From Haplomitrium mnioides (lineage: Eukaryota; Marchantiophyta; Haplomitriopsida; Calobryales), in assembly GCA_049999725.1 (NCBI GenBank), contig JBNGIS010008157.1, positions 41,350 through 96,755 on the forward strand: a stretch of DNA of 55,406 nucleotides, in the 5' to 3' direction. The notes beneath the pieces are model-generated. The model worked only from the letters and a program-made list of their open reading frames with translations. It did not search any database and was not told the origin of the DNA. Position 1 is the stretch's first letter; the number at the start of each line of letters is the position of its first letter. The translations under genes and the position numbers were made by a program. Below, piece by piece: positions 33,378 to 46,170 of this stretch.

Positions 33378-35115
33378 TTGCGCTCAAACACCTGCTTCAA
33401 GGAATTTGAATCGGGTTGCTACAAGGTTGCTAACACGACCAGTAGCGAGGGGGTTCCTGATCGAAAATCGGCAAGGAAGTGGACTGCGAAGCGAAAACAG
33501 TGTGCAGACAATCCTTCCCCACGATTTTCCACTTCAGACCCTGGGGCTTCAACTGATACCCGTGAAACGCGGGTTGAACGACACGTGTCAGCTTCTCAAG
33601 AAACAGCGGCTAACGAGAAAAAATACCAACGTCCAGCGAAGAGGAGCGGGGCGATCTTGATGAAGAATTTGTTGGGGAAGAGGTGCGCCTGCGAGGGGAG
33701 TATACTTGGGATCGCTGGGAGATTGAGGGGGTTGTTGTTTATGCAAAGTTGAGTTTTGAGAGGAACTCGAAGAGGAGGAAGCAGCGAGGGAGAGAGGAGA
33801 GGATTCCAACCAAGTTCAAGTGAGGGAGTGGACTCGTGCAGGGGGGACCAACAAGGGTGGAGGTGGACTGGAGGGGTGCTGAGAATCGCTGAGCGTAGAG
33901 CTCTAGAGTCTCAAGCGATCCAAGTGGACTCATCGTTGCAGGTGGACCAAGCATTCGGAGGTGGATTGCCATTTGAATCTGAAGGGAGTTCTGTCGTCTT
34001 GAATTCATGGGAGGCTGCCAAGAGGGGATCTTGGGGTCGTCTCAGCATCGTCTGTGCACGAGCATCAATCCTAAGGGGGCTTGGGGGCGTTTCTGGTCAG
34101 AATTCTCAAGTGGAGTCAAGAGAGGAGTGGTTGTGCTAGTATTTGCGCGCTGCATAGAATATCCAGTCGAAGCTCAAGATGGAGTGGGTGGCCAGCAGTC
34201 GAGAGGGTTGTCTTCCAGAGGTGGAAGTCAAAGAAATCCTCTTCCAAGCATGAGGAAGTAAATTCAAGGCTTCTCGCGAAGGAAGTTGAAAACTATCTGG
34301 ATGAGAGTGCGTAGGTGAAGAGGAAGAGGAAGATTGAAGTTGCTGGAGGAAGTTGAAGGAAATTTGGAGAGAAAAGATCGGTTCTTGCGAGGTGGAAAGG
34401 ATGGTAATGTTGGTGGACAGCGTGGAAGTATATGTGTCTCTATGTTTATGTGTGTCTAGTTAGATTTGTGTTCTGTTTGTAGCTTTGTGAAGTTCTTAGT
34501 TTTAGGAGGTCTGCATTTCGTTGGGCCAATCCTGATGACACCTTGGGCAGGGGAAGTCAGGACAAACCACATTGTAGTTTGATAATTGGATATTGGGACC
34601 TGGTTCCCTTTTGTATAACAAAGTGAGTGGGTCCAGTTCTGGATTCCAGAATTATATGACAAAGTGGTTCAGAAGCATTGCAGCCTATTCGTGGGTGTCT
34701 TGAGGAAATGGATGTGAGTGAGCGAGTGGGTTGCTGAAGCCATTGTGGGTTAGTGGCCAGGACTGTGAGCCAAATCAGAATCACTCAAGGCTCCCAAGAG
34801 AGGACCCCCTTGGAGACCATTGCAGCCAAGAGTCAAATGCCCTGTTCTAACTGCCCCTGTCTTCCAAGTGGCACCTTTCGAGGTTAAGGCCTGAAGAAGG
34901 GGTGTGACCTGCATCTGTGGGTATTGGAGGTGTGCACTTGGGTGTTGTGCTTGGGTGTTGTTGAGTGTTGTGCAGCACTCCAGAGTTGGTAAGTAGAAGT
35001 TGGGGTCCATTCGGTGCGAAGCCCCTACCATAAAAGGTCCCGAAATACTAAGTCAGCCCTTAATCGGGGGTAACTCCGTCGTAAAAGAGATAAGGCTCTG
35101 ACCGCGGGGCTAAGA

Positions 35116-35120
35116 AAATT
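35116..35120 (+). repeat. Target-site duplication AAATT, right
   Basis: Partner of 29522-29526. Confidence 0.6.
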
Positions 35121-36560
35121 TCTATTGTTGTTGGCAACCAAATGTGTGCATAAAGTTTAAAAGAGTCTAAGGATTGCTATTATTGTTTGCAATCAAATGT
35201 GTACATAAAGTCTAGGAGAGTATAGGGGCTGTTATTATTGTTTGTGGCCCTATATGCTCATAGGCTTTGTTATTATTACTTCGAACCCTAGGCGCGCATA
35301 GAGTATGCATGAGCATAGCAATTTTTTTTTGTAGTCCTAAGCTTGTGTAGGGTTTATTGTTGTTGTTTGGAACCATATGCTCATATAGAGCCTAAGTAAG
35401 CTTAGGAATTTTATTAATGTTTGTAAGACAATATGCACATATGGTTTGTTATTTTTGTTTGGAGCCATTTGCGTTCATAGATTCTAAATGAGCCTTGGAA
35501 TTGTTGTTATTATTTGTAACTCTAGTTGAGCATAGGGTTTGTTATTGTTGCTTGGAATCTTATGCAAGAAAGGAGTCTTAGCGAGCTTAGAAATTGTTAT
35601 TTTTGTTTGTGACCCTATATGTGTATTGGAATTTTTATTGTTGGTTGGAATCCTATGTGCGCATAGATTCTAAGAAAGCCTATAAATCATTATTGTTGTT
35701 TGCAAACATATGTGCTCATGGAGTTTGTTATTGTTTCTTGTAACCCTACACATTAGATTCTAGGCATGTTTAGGAATCATAATTGTTGTTTGTAATCTTT
35801 TGAGTGTAGAAGGTTTTCTATTGTTGATTGAAGCTCTATTTGTGTATAGAGTGTAAGCATACATAGAAATTATTATTTTTGTTTGTAACTCTAAATGTGA
35901 TTAGGGTTTGTTATTGTTGTTTGGAGCTTTTTGTGTGTAATAGAGTCTATCCAAGCATAAGATCTGTTATTGTTGTAACCTTATTTTATTTGCAACCTTA
36001 TATTTGCAAAGAATTTGCTATTGCTTCCTAGAACCCTATTTGCACATAAGGTCTACGTGAGAAAATGATTTGCTACTATTTTTTGTAGCTCTATGAATGC
36101 AGAAGGTTTGTTATTATTGTCTATAACCCATTCTGTGCATAGAGTTTATGTGCATAATTTTTTTATTGTTTTTCTTAACCCTAAGTACGCAAAATATTTG
36201 TTGATATTCGTATATAACCCATTTTAAAAGAAGAGTTTAGGCGTATGTGAAATTTATTATTATTGTTTCCAACTCTTGGCATGATTATTATCTAAGAGCC
36301 CAAAGGATTCTATGTTGTTTTCAAACCAAGTCATGCTAAAGACTCAAAGCTAGTTTAGAGTTTGTTATTGTTGTTTCTAGCCTCTTATGGTTTTAGAATC
36401 AAAGCATTTATTAAGCTTATTGCTTTTGTTTGTAACCCAAGTGTGCATGGAGCCGATGTGCTCTTAAAAATTTGACTCCTTGCATACAAGAGACTCCATG
36501 CACACATAGAACTTGTTGTTGTTGATGATGACTCCTTGCACACTTGGGACTTTGTAAACG
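35121..36560. repeat. Expanded palindrome array in a DUF7869-gene intron of copy A
   Basis: Some twenty-five to thirty-five units alternating TATTGTTGTTTG-like spacers with cores such as CCTATGTGCGCATAGA and CCTAGGCGCGCATAGA. In copy B the corresponding intron holds one unit only (26460-26510: TTGTTGTTTGCAAATCCCAT followed by GCACGCATAGG). No coding signal inside. Confidence 0.85.
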
Positions 36561-36807
36561 CACAAGATTCATTTTCTCTAGTGTTCTCCTATAATTAAAG
36601 AGCTAATGCTATGATTTCTAACCACCTTCTTGCTTAAATTTCCAAGTGCAAAGGGATTCATTTTTCTTTTATTCTCTCTTTATTAGAAACTTACTATTGC
36701 TTTTTGTAGCCCTTTACGTGAAAGACACTCTCTCCAACCTCTTTTCATATTCTCAATTAAAATACCTCTTTTCTAATGTTATTATAATATATATTGGTTT
36801 GATTTGC

Positions 36808-36849
36808 AGAGAAGTCAAACATAATTGCCAATTGTTTCTTCATTGTGAC
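36808..36849 (+). pseudogene. Copy A: start of the DUF7869 core exon
   Basis: After TTTGATTTGCAG, a good splice acceptor, the sequence GTCAAACATAATTGCCAATT matches GTCAAATATAATCGCCAACT in copy B (26876). The exon is cut at GTGAC (36845-36849) by solo LTR 3 and resumes at 40687. Confidence 0.65.
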
Positions 36850-39800
36850 TATGGGAGCATAGTTCCTAACAAAGGTCAAAAACAATTCAAAGGAGGTCTC
36901 TTCTGAGTAGTGGAGTGAGAGGGAAGTGGTAAAGCTTCAGTTTTGTGTATAATTAGTATAAAGTGTAAAAATGTGTATATAAGTATTTGTGAGGACATTT
37001 TGGAGATCATTGGCCAAGGAGAGAAGCTTGGGTAATGAGGAAGATGAAGTGATTTATTTTTAGAAAAAGAAAATTTGTGGTAAAACTAATCTAGTTGTTG
37101 AGGGCCAGCCAGCCCCTATCAATCTACATGTGTGTTGATGGACAACTTGCCTAGGAGCCAGTTGAAGTGTGTCGGAGGACAAGTTGCCCTGTTGTGTGCC
37201 CTGAACTAGGTCTATCCAAGGGCAGAGTGTTAAGCGGTGGCCTTATACCCCTGTGGGGCTGCCTCTCGAAAGTGGGTTAGAGTCAAATGTTTATATAGTG
37301 TTTCTAGTTTATTGGAGAAAACTTATGGGATAAAAGGCAGGTCTCTACTGCTACCACCCAGGAAGAAGATGTGATCCGCGGATAAGCGATCGACTGTGGT
37401 GTTTGAGGAATTTGATGTGAAATCTATATGGAGTTCAAAAGGAAAATGGGAGATCGATTGGTAGGAAGGAAAGATTTTCTTCTTTGAGGAAGAAATGTGA
37501 ATGATTCATGATGGGATCTGTATATGAATGGAAGAATGAAAGTGAAGGCTGCAAACTGCGCTAAAAGCTCTGTGGAATATGAAATGTGATAAGGAAGAAA
37601 ATGATCCGCTTGTGCGATAATGAGATTTGTGCTAGGGAGCGATGTAAGAAGAGAAACGCCGGATGGTTAGAAATGTGGAAGCAAAGCTCCTGCGATGGAG
37701 AAGAAGGTCATGTCCTAGCAGTGAAAGAAGAACTTCAAATATGAATGCAAGGGGATATCTCTGCGAAGAGGAATTCGATCTGCGATGAAGGAGCAATGAC
37801 TTGACCATGGTATCTACACGTGGGGATGAATTAGAAAGATTGAAGAGAAGGATTCGATCGCGGAGAATCTGAAGAATCTGAAGAGTTTGTTGTCCGCGAG
37901 GAGTCCGATCCAAAGAATGTAGCAGAATTGAACCTTTCTAAGTAGGGAGCCCACTTAAGTTGGTTCCGATCACCCTTCCTAAGTGGGGAGGGCTGGTTAA
38001 ACTGGATTCGAAGGGGGGAAGGATTAAGCGGCCAAAATGGTGATATATAGACAATTCGGACTGAAAAAAAGGATGATCTTGAAAGTTTCAATTGGTTTTG
38101 CGGATGATCTGAGAAAGTTCGAAATGGAGCTATGAGAGCTACTATTCTTACATCAAACTTTTCTATGAGTGACTAAGGGGAGTAATAACTGAATGGCCGA
38201 AAGGATGATCTATCAACAATCTGGATTATGGGAAGAATAAATGAGCATCAGCGAAAGGATGACCTATCACCTATCCGGACTGAAGGGAAAGTAAGTGTGA
38301 AAGTTTGAATCGGACGGGGTGAAAGTTCGAATTTGGCCAGAGATTGAAAGTTCAAAAAGGGCACAGATTCGAGAGACGAAAGTTTGACCGGGTGGTTCGG
38401 AAAATTTGAGGATTTGATTTCGAAGGCGAATGTTGTTCTTACACTGAGCTTTTGATGAGATCGATCAGCTGCTGTGAAGACTTCCTTTCCTGTGGAATTA
38501 AAGATGGCTGAATCAAAGAATGGAGATTGAATGATAAATTTGTGATTGATTCAAGTGAAGGATGATTTGAAAGGAATCGAATAAATGTTGCGATCTGATC
38601 CATGCAAGTTCCCTATTGCGAATTGAAGGAAAGAGGTTGCGAAGGAGAAAGTTTTTACCTGTTGGGCATTGGAAGCTGAAAGAATGTTGCAACCAGTTGA
38701 ATAAAGCTGCATTGGAAATTTGAATGTCTGGCGGTGTTGCGGAATTGAATTTTGTGTTGGAATTGCGAATGACGAGTATTGAAGAGCTTTACGGATTGAG
38801 GGGAAGAATGGTCATGCGTAAGAGCTCGATGCGGAGAATAAGGTGAGAAATATTAAGCGAGGATTGATCAACTGCGAGGGAGTAATCGATCGACGGAATT
38901 GGTGCTGGAATCGGAAAGAATTGAAGTTTAAAAGGAGATGAGAAAGAAATTGGAAGCGAGCGGAAGCGTGTTCCGTGAAAGAAGAGTCCGTGGTCTATGG
39001 AGAGTCCGTGAGTCCGAAGAAGGCTTCGGAACTTTGCGTTACGATGTGGGGAACCCTAGTTAAGGGGGTTTTGATTTGTTTTCCGAGGTGGGACACCCAG
39101 GTTAAGAGGGTTTACGTCGAATGTCTGTGTGGGGATCCGAAGTGGGACACCCCAGTTTAAATGGTTCCGATGGGGATTACAAAGTGGAGAGCACCGGTTA
39201 GGAAGGTTGCTTTCCGAGGAGATCAACGAAATGATGCTTAGTGAAATGGTGATGTAGAAAACGGCGACTTATCGGTGTTTTGCATGAAAAAGGAAAGGTG
39301 CGTGAGGAAAGAAGTTAAATGGAGAATCAGTTATTTGTTATGGTTTCGGTGAGGAAGTCGAACTGAAAGTTCGAAAGTTCGGAAAGGGCGAAACGATTAC
39401 TATGCGGAATTTGAAAAGTTTGAATTTGAAGCGGAAGAGTTAGTGAAACTTCGGAATTAGTATAAGAACAGTCATTAGTAATTTGTTCTTATGGTAAGTT
39501 TAGTGAAAGAGTGTTATTTAGTTTAAGAACGACATGTGAGTTGTTAGTTCTTAATTTAAACTTAGTGTAAAGAAGTTAGCGTGTAGAGAAGCAAGTTAGT
39601 TTGAATTGGAATTAGAATGATTGTTATTGTCAGTTGAGCAGGACAGGGGCTATAAGCCTGTTGGCGAGTTCCTATTTTTCTGGTTAGTCTCATTGTACAT
39701 GTGTGCTTCAAGAAATATACAGAGAGTTCATGTCTGTGAGGTCCCCTACTCATGGTTGTTGATTGCAGATTCATGAGGAGTAGTTTGAGGAAGGAACAAG

Positions 39801-40686
39801 GATTTGCAGTTAGAGTTGGTTGCTAAATGTTTTGCAGGTTTGCAATTGAAGAAAGCACTCAGGTAGCATTAGAGGAGTGCATGTCAGGAGTTGCCTGAGT
39901 GTGTCTTGCTGGTGGGCCTGGGTTCTGAGTTCCAAGTTGTAAATATGTGGGAGGTTTAGTGGCAAATCAATTTTGCTTTAAGTTCTGTTCTGTTTTGTTC
40001 TGTGATTGTTAAATTTTTAAGGAGAGAACCTTCTGTGGTCAATCAGTTAGTGGATACTGGTTGGTGGGTTGCAGTAGAGCAAGGAGTGCTCATGATTATG
40101 TGTGCCTATGGAATAGGTGGGCATTTCAACAAATAAACAGAGTAGTGGGTGGTTGGAGGAACAGCAGTTGGATGTGAGATCAGGAGGGTCGTTCCATAGT
40201 TGACTTCTCAACATCGAAGCTCTGGGATATATTGGGTTGGAGTGGCTTGAGTATCTAGTTTGAGGGAAGTGAGATGTTGTAATGAAGGTAGGCACTGGAG
40301 TGTTGGTTTGAGAGTTCCTAGCAAGTTGGGGAACTGGTTGCTTGTGAATTTCTCTGATTCAGCTTCTGTTTAAAATCAGCCTGTACATCAGCTTTCTTAT
40401 CTTAGAAGTGTCAGTCATGCAGTTTGAGTAATTCTTGGCTTTTGTTCTGTAGTAGTAGTAGTAGTTGTTGTTGTTGTTTATGTGTTTGGTTTTGTGGAGA
40501 AAGGTTGTCAATCTTAGAGTGGAGAGAGGTCCATCTCTAAACTGATAGAGTGCAGTTTCAGAACTCTTTAAAGAATCTGGAAAGTTGGTAAAAGTGAATT
40601 AAGAGCAGATTTCTATATAGATCTTACGTGGTTCAATCTCGGGTTGTTGTTTTTTGGGGCTAGAGTGCCACTGCTGTGCTACGACA
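36850..40686 (+). mobile_element. Solo LTR 3 in a DUF7869-gene exon of copy A
   Basis: Flanked by a 5-bp duplication GTGAC (36845-36849 and 40687-40691). Removing it restores continuous homology to copy B across the junction. It shares blocks with the other LTRs (CTAAGTGGGGAGGGCTGGTTA near 37980, TAGTTCTTA-type motifs near 39470-39545) but has diverged. It starts TATGGGAG and ends GCTACGACA, so the usual initial TG is not intact. No gag, pol or primer site, hence solo LTR. Frames inside are not believable genes. Confidence 0.7.
40450..40478. repeat. (GTA)n(GTT)n microsatellite
   Basis: Compound trinucleotide run inside solo LTR 3. Confidence 0.9.
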
Positions 40687-40691
40687 GTGAC

Positions 40692-41855
40692 CAAAAATTT
40701 AAAGAATGAAAAAACTTGCAAACCATTAAACAAAAGTTATGCCGATGGTCAAAAGTATTCAAGCATTGTAATTGATGGTATGAATCAAAAGAAAGTAACA
40801 ATTCCACAATGGCCATCACTTGCAAAGAATATCGATAAAGATTGTTTAGTAGGTGTGCACATTATTGGCGCTTTAATATTTCTTCAAGGGTTTTCTTAAA
40901 CTATTGAAACTTGAGAATTGACTCCAACTTTAGGGTTACATTGCTCAACAAAATGTTATGTAAGTTTCAATAATTGTTGCCTCATATGTTGTATCTTGTG
41001 CTTGAAAATATAACATGAGAGAATAAGAATTCCAAATCATTTGAATATCTTAGTCTTTTGATTGCCAAGAATGTCTTTTAAAAAGTCAAATGGGATTTTT
41101 TAGGTTGGCCATACCTGTTATTAAATTGATTAGATGTTCAATAGATTCTCAAAATAATTGAAATATGTTGAGTCTTTTACGCTAACGAGTCTTACCAATG
41201 TGCTACAATTGTCATATAATCCAAAACAACAAGTAATTCTTCTACTAAAAATCAACAATTCAAGTTCAAGTTGAGTGACTTGAATTCAAATATTTAAAGT
41301 TAAAAATTTTCAAGAGATGAATTTTGGTATCCTCTTGATGGTATTCAACAACTCAAGTATCTACCATAAGTTAATAGGGAAATTCTTAGTTCAATGTTGA
41401 TCCTTTTGAAGATGTATTCTAAAATCAAGAAGCAAGAGAAATTGACATAGTCTTTGCAATTATAGAAAATATTCTAAAATCAAGAAGCAAGAGAAATTGA
41501 TATAGTCTTTGCAATTATAGAAAATATAAGTGAGAACCAGTACAAATTTTGACATTCAGTGGTGGAATGAGTTTTTTCTTGCCCAACACAAGATTGCGGT
41601 TTATATCATTGAAAAAAGGTAAAGAGGACTAAAAACAAATACATGTTTCCAATTTCAAAATCTACAAACTCTTGTCATGATTCTCAAAATGTTGGTGTAC
41701 CTTCTCAAGAAAGACTCTCCTTAAACGTATGTTTGTTTATGTAAAGCAATATATGACAAAGCTATTAAACAAAGAGAAGAAATTGCTTCAGATAAAAAAT
41801 ATACGATCACAAATTTGGCAACATACATGATGTGAAAGCCAAAATTGTTATTTAA
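40692..41855 (+). pseudogene. Copy A: DUF7869 core and C-terminal domain, degraded
   Basis: Aligns with 26920-27790 of copy B: YADGQKYSSIVIDGMNQKK, LVGVHIIGALIF, then a decayed LDN region and a broken GHTH motif (GGCCATACCTG at 41104, coding GHT). After a 55-bp tandem duplication it continues with IQWWNEFFLAQHKIAVYIIE, matching copies F and G, and ends in the LHDVKAK-type segment where copy F has inserted. This copy shows that the core and the C-terminal domain belong to one gene. Many stops. Confidence 0.6.
41415..41524 (+). repeat. Tandem duplication of 55 bp
   Basis: TATTCTAAAATCAAGAAGCA... starts at 41415 and again at 41470 with one difference (GACATAG / GATATAG). Recent local duplication in the copy A pseudogene. 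Confidence 0.95.
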
Positions 41856-42379
41856 CCGCCACTATTGTTAACAATAAATAGATTACTCAAAACAAGAGCT
41901 ATTTTTTGTATGGAAAAAAACAACTTTTTTATATTCAAAACAAGGTAAAAATGATGGCATTTTTCTTTAAAAAAGAGTGTTTTTACTTGATTTTTTACAT
42001 TTTCAACAAGCTTGCTAAATAAAAATAAAAGACTAGAAATTGTGTTTTTCTGTATAAAATTTTGGATAGAAAACATTTGAGCGCCATGAATTTCCAAACA
42101 TTAATAAAATTAAATCATTTTCAAATTAAATTTGTAGTTCAGATCTCATGCACGCACATACATGATGATACTACAAATTAATTATTTGAAAAATAAACAA
42201 AAAAAACTTGGAGAAGAGCCCAAGGAAGCCAGGATTTTGAGGTACCACCTCGGAGTCCAAGGGCACACAAGGTTCATAAATCAAACATGATGAAGAGTTT
42301 TGAGCTTTGCTTCAAAGTCCAAACAAGAAAGAGGGTTAAAGTTCTCCTTGAGAGTTTATACATATATAGAGTTGACTAG

Positions 42380-42950
42380 AACAAGTATGCAAAGGCTTCA
42401 ACAATCCATGCGTGCAAAAGGTTAAGTAATCAAGGTGTGCATAGGCTTCAACAATCCATGTGCATTAAGGAACCAATTGTAAAAGTGCATATAGACTTGA
42501 GAAATCCCTACGTCCATTGGTTTTGAAGTTCCACTTCAGAGTCCATGGGTGCAAAGGGTTCAATAGTCCAATTGCATAGTTTCTTTAGCAATTCATTTGT
42601 GAGTGAGGCTCCAAGCTTTGCTTTTGAATCCACGCATGCATAAGATTCAACAGCCCATACACACATAAGGGTCAATAGTCTAGAGACAATGGATTCAATA
42701 GTCAATGTGTGTAAAGGGGTCAATAGTATTGGGATGCAATGGCTTAAGTATTCCATGCACACAAAGAGGTCAATAGTCTAGGAGCGTGATGGTTAATACA
42801 ACTCTTATACATAACGGGTTCCAAAAACTCTATTAGAGTTCATGAGCAAAAAACATTTAGTAGTCGAGGTATGCATAGGCTTCAATAATTCATGCTCAAA
42901 ATGCAAAAGGGTTTAGTAGTCCAAACACTTAAGTGCTTGTAGAAAATGAG
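42380..42950. repeat. R-subterminal palindrome array of copy F
   Basis: About fifteen degenerate monomers, for example ATCCATGCGTGCAAAAGGTT and AGTCCATGGGTGCAAAGGGTT, more decayed on the right arm than in other arrays. Confidence 0.75.
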
Positions 42951-43234
42951 TAGGTAGAAATGAATATAGTAATATTTTTGATCTTGAATAGTTTGACAAA
43001 AAAAATGAAGATTACTATTTTTGTTTGAAGTATATTGAAAAATGATAAGAATCAATTAACCTTGAAGAGTTCAAGTGCGCATTGAGTTCTATCACAACAA
43101 AAAGAAGTCATTAGAATAAAAATATTCATATACTTTACAAAATATACAAAATATAAATTACAATATAAGTTGAAAGTATCTCATAAACAATACAATAGAG
43201 AAACATTTATTTCAATAAAGAGTCATAAATATAT
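42951..43234. other. Spacer between array and gene in copy F
   Basis: AT-rich, no gene; corresponds to 53970-54438 in copy G. Confidence 0.4.
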
Positions 43235-44405
43235 TTAACCATTGGTCTCTATTTCTCTAGAGTAAGCTTCAAAGTACTCATCAAGATTCTCATAATCTCT
43301 TTTAGTGTTGATCATATTGTTTGATTCTCTTTCAAACATTTGATGATGGATTACTTTCTATTTATTGCATCCTAAGAGGTTTGATTTGATGATTGTAAGA
43401 GTGGTTTTCTTCAATTGGTTTTTTGTATAAGAAGAAAATTAGAAAAAAAAATCGTGATATTGATATATAATCCATATTTGTATTTTCCTTTTGTCGATGT
43501 TATTATCTTGGGAAAGTATTGTCTAAAAAATGCATCCTCGACCATAGAAGAAAATTGAGCACACGCTTTCTTTTGGTTTGAAGGTTTCCTCTCATCCTCA
43601 TCAAATGGCAAAAATTTGAGGACTTTTGCAATTCAAAACAATCTATTATTTGGATCGAATGATGTAACAACACAAATAAAATTTTTGGCTTTCACATCAT
43701 ATACGTTGCCAAATTTTTAACCATGTTTTGTTTGATGTGAAATGGTTCTTTCTCTCAACATAGAAGTTTCATCATATATTGCTTGACGTGGATAAAATAT
43801 ACATTTGATTGGAGCTTCTTCTTCTTCTTCTTCTTATTGAACATCAACTTGAGAAAGTACAATAATGTTTTGAGAATCATTACAAAAGTTTGTAAACTGT
43901 GAAGCTAGAAATGTGATTTTTTTTAGTTCTCCATGCTTTCTTTCAATGATATATACAACAATCTTGTGTTGAGCAAGAAAAAAAGCATTCCACCATTGAA
44001 TGTTAGAATCTATGAAGAACTTCTAGCAATTCTAACTTATTATGTTTTTAATTACAAAGAGCACTTTGTTGGCATCAACTTCTCTTGCTTTTTTTAGATC
44101 ACTTGACTTCAGAATAAGTCTTCAAAATGATCAATATTGTACTGAGAATAATCATAAACTTTCTATTTGGTAAAATTATCAGGCAAAGTATATATTTTGT
44201 AAGTCAACATTCTCTTATAGTTTTTTAAAAATAATTGTCCACCCCCTCATGTGCAAATATACCTCTAGCAGAGAAATCTCTTTTTTTAAAAGTGCCTCTA
44301 GGATCTTTATTTCTCAGTTCTTGTATTCGTTGGATTTTATCATTTCTTAAAGGTAGTATTAACTTGAATACTCCCAACTAAAATGTGATGTCTCAATTCT
44401 TCATA
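43235..44405 (-). pseudogene. Copy F: DUF7869-type gene with its core deleted
   Basis: Leftward. From the 5' side: RGTFKKRDFSARG-like exon (44170-44390), then directly STILIILKTYSEVK (the SSMLIPLKAYSEIK position), QWWNAFFLAQHKIVVYIIER, KFGNVYDVKAKNFICVVTS, MPFDEDERKPSNQKKA and VEDAFFRQYFPKIITSTKGK, ending near REIETNG at a TAA (43235-43237). The whole LQLDN...VGHTHDQIDQ core is missing, removed between 44150 and 44160. In-frame stops confirm a pseudogene. The C-terminal part is shared with copy G and looks like a folded accessory domain of about 120 residues that I cannot name. Confidence 0.6.
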
Positions 44406-45699
44406 TGTCGGCCGTGTGTGTTTGCGTTTTTTCTTTTTTTTCTGTGATTACTGAGCTTCTAGCCTTGTAAATTCTTTCAGTTTGCACTAGTCATTTGTAT
44501 CCCTTTGTATTTTATTGTTTTATGGTTGTCATACCAATTGTGCACTTTTCTCTTCTCCCTCCTTTCCCTTCTCTTCCTTTCTTTTCTGCTTTCCCCTGTG
44601 AATTCATGTCATGAATCCTGCAATGCAAAGGGGAGCCCTGTGGAATCCAGAGGAGACAGGTAAGAAGGCTAGCAGGAGGATCAAAAGAACTTGCAGCAAT
44701 TTGGACAGAAGCAGGGCTGACAAGGGTGAGCAAGAGGAAATCAAGGAGAGGTGAGAGGGACATCAGAAGAATGGGGCAGCAGAAGGATTCGAGGAGAGGA
44801 GGGCAGAGATCAAAGGAGCCAGTCACAATTGTGGAGGAATTCACGAGAAGAGTTACGAGAGATGAAGGCGAGGGGGAGGACAATCAGATGCGTGCGGAGG
44901 GCCATTACGCAAGTGGATCGGAAGCGATAGCACTCCGAGGACTTGCCCAGCGACAACGAATGACGAGCAAAGGAGTGTGCGGCAAGTGAAGCCAGGTAGA
45001 GAGGGGGTAGGAGGATGAATGCCTAGGCGAGAAGGGAAGGAAGCGCTTCATAATCGGAAGCCAGCTGCTATAATCAGACCAAAGGAGGAGGATCTAGGCG
45101 AAGATTCAACACGAAGGAAGAGATCCAAGGAGTCTGAGAGGAGCTGCGGAAACGTGGTGGCCCTTGCGTGCTTCACAGAATCGGACAGACAACGTGGTAG
45201 CTCCTAGGGGTTCGAAAAGATTGACGGGATCGCGCCACCCTAAGTGGGGAACCCGGTTAAGCGGGTTTTGATCCGTCTTACGACGTGAGGGAACTGCTTA
45301 ACAGGGATCCAACGAGTCTGAAGTAAGGGCAAAACGGAGATAGTGAAGCAACAACTGATGAAAAGAAGACTTGTCACCATTTTTGCGATATGGAGGATTG
45401 CTTACGGCAACTGTGAGGCTAAGCGGGAAGGGCGAAGCAGCGATTCATCATAGTTTTGGATCTTGAAAGAGTCCGCGGGGCGCTGCAGAAACGTGGCAGC
45501 CCTAGTGCACTTCATGTGATTCGGGGATACGTGGCAGTCCTAGAGAGTCCGCGGACCCTCAATGGAAAATTGGCGGGTCCCGCAAAACTCAACGGGGTCC
45601 AGCCTCCCTATGTGAGGGGCCCCAATTAAATGGGTTGCGATTAGCCTCCCTACGTAGGGTACCCACTTAATGGGGATCCGATGGGAAGCACAATCGGAG

Positions 45700-46170
45700 A
45701 CCAAGGAAGGAATGGCGAAAAGGCAATTTATCGTGGGTCCGACCAAAAGAGAGCAGGAAAAGCTGAAAGGGTGATGAATCACGGTTTCGGCAAGACGAAG
45801 AGTGAGCAATGACGAAAAGGTGATCTATCAATGATCCGACCAGAAAAACCAAGGATTGCAAAAGGGCGACCTATCAATGATCTGACAAGAGGCAAGAGAA
45901 GAGCACCGAAAGGGCGACTTATCACGGGTTTGACTGGAGGAGAACTGAGGAAAACCAAAAAGACGATCTATCGCGGTTCCGGCCAAAGGAGAGCCAAGTG
46001 GTACTGAAAAGATGATCAATCGACGATATGGCCAGAGGAAGATCAAGAGGGCGAATAGGTGATCCATCGACAACATGGCCAGAGGAAGATCAAGAAGGCA
46101 AAAAGGTGATCCATCGACAATATGGCCAGAGAAAGATCAAGAAATCGCAAAAAAGCAATGAAGCGACGAT
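45700..46170 (+). repeat. Short tandem repeats in LTR 4 (GGTGATCYATCGACRAT type)
   Basis: About nine degenerate units of 45-55 bp: AAAAGGTGATCCATCGACAA, TATGGCCAGAGGAAGATCAAG and so on. Related strings occur in solo LTR 2 (30480-30740, 32100-32360) and LTR 1 (21500-21790). Confidence 0.75.

Larger units (their letters stand above)
29527..35115 (+). mobile_element. Solo LTR 2 with an internal tandem duplication
   Basis: Starts TGTCAGCCGGGTGTGTGTG, like the LTR of element 4 (TGTCGGCCGTGTGTGTTTG at 44406). It ends GGGGCTAAGA, aligned with GGGACTGACA, the end of that LTR at 48856. No gag or pol lies within it, and a 5-bp AAATT duplication flanks it, so it is a solo LTR left by LTR-LTR recombination. 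About 5.2-5.6 kb depending on the true gap size. Frames of 80-140 codons inside are GC-rich chance frames. Confidence 0.75.
7030..41855 (+). mobile_element. Copy A of the two-gene element (itself holding B and two solo LTRs)
   Basis: The left (L) end begins CCACTACTTTGAACCAAGAAC. Parts in order: L-subterminal array (7395-7700), leftward methyltransferase gene (7930-10930), fused array (10935-11300), and rightward DUF7869-type exons at 11303-12110, 29165-29440, 36808-36849 and 40692-41855. These exons are separated by copy B, a solo LTR, an intron array and a second solo LTR. Removing the insertions gives the same exon order as in copy B. Copy F interrupts the last exon at 41855, so A's own R end should lie beyond the window. 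Confidence 0.6.
41856..44405 (+). mobile_element. Copy F of the two-gene element (R end and transposase-like gene)
   Basis: R end begins CCGCCACTATTG and continues with the R-type subterminal sequence of 52625 and 1861 (ATTACTCAAAACAAGAGC...). It inserted into the last exon of copy A directly after AAAATTGTTATTT. After its array and leftward gene it is interrupted by LTR element 4 at 44406; the rest would lie right of the window. Confidence 0.6.
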
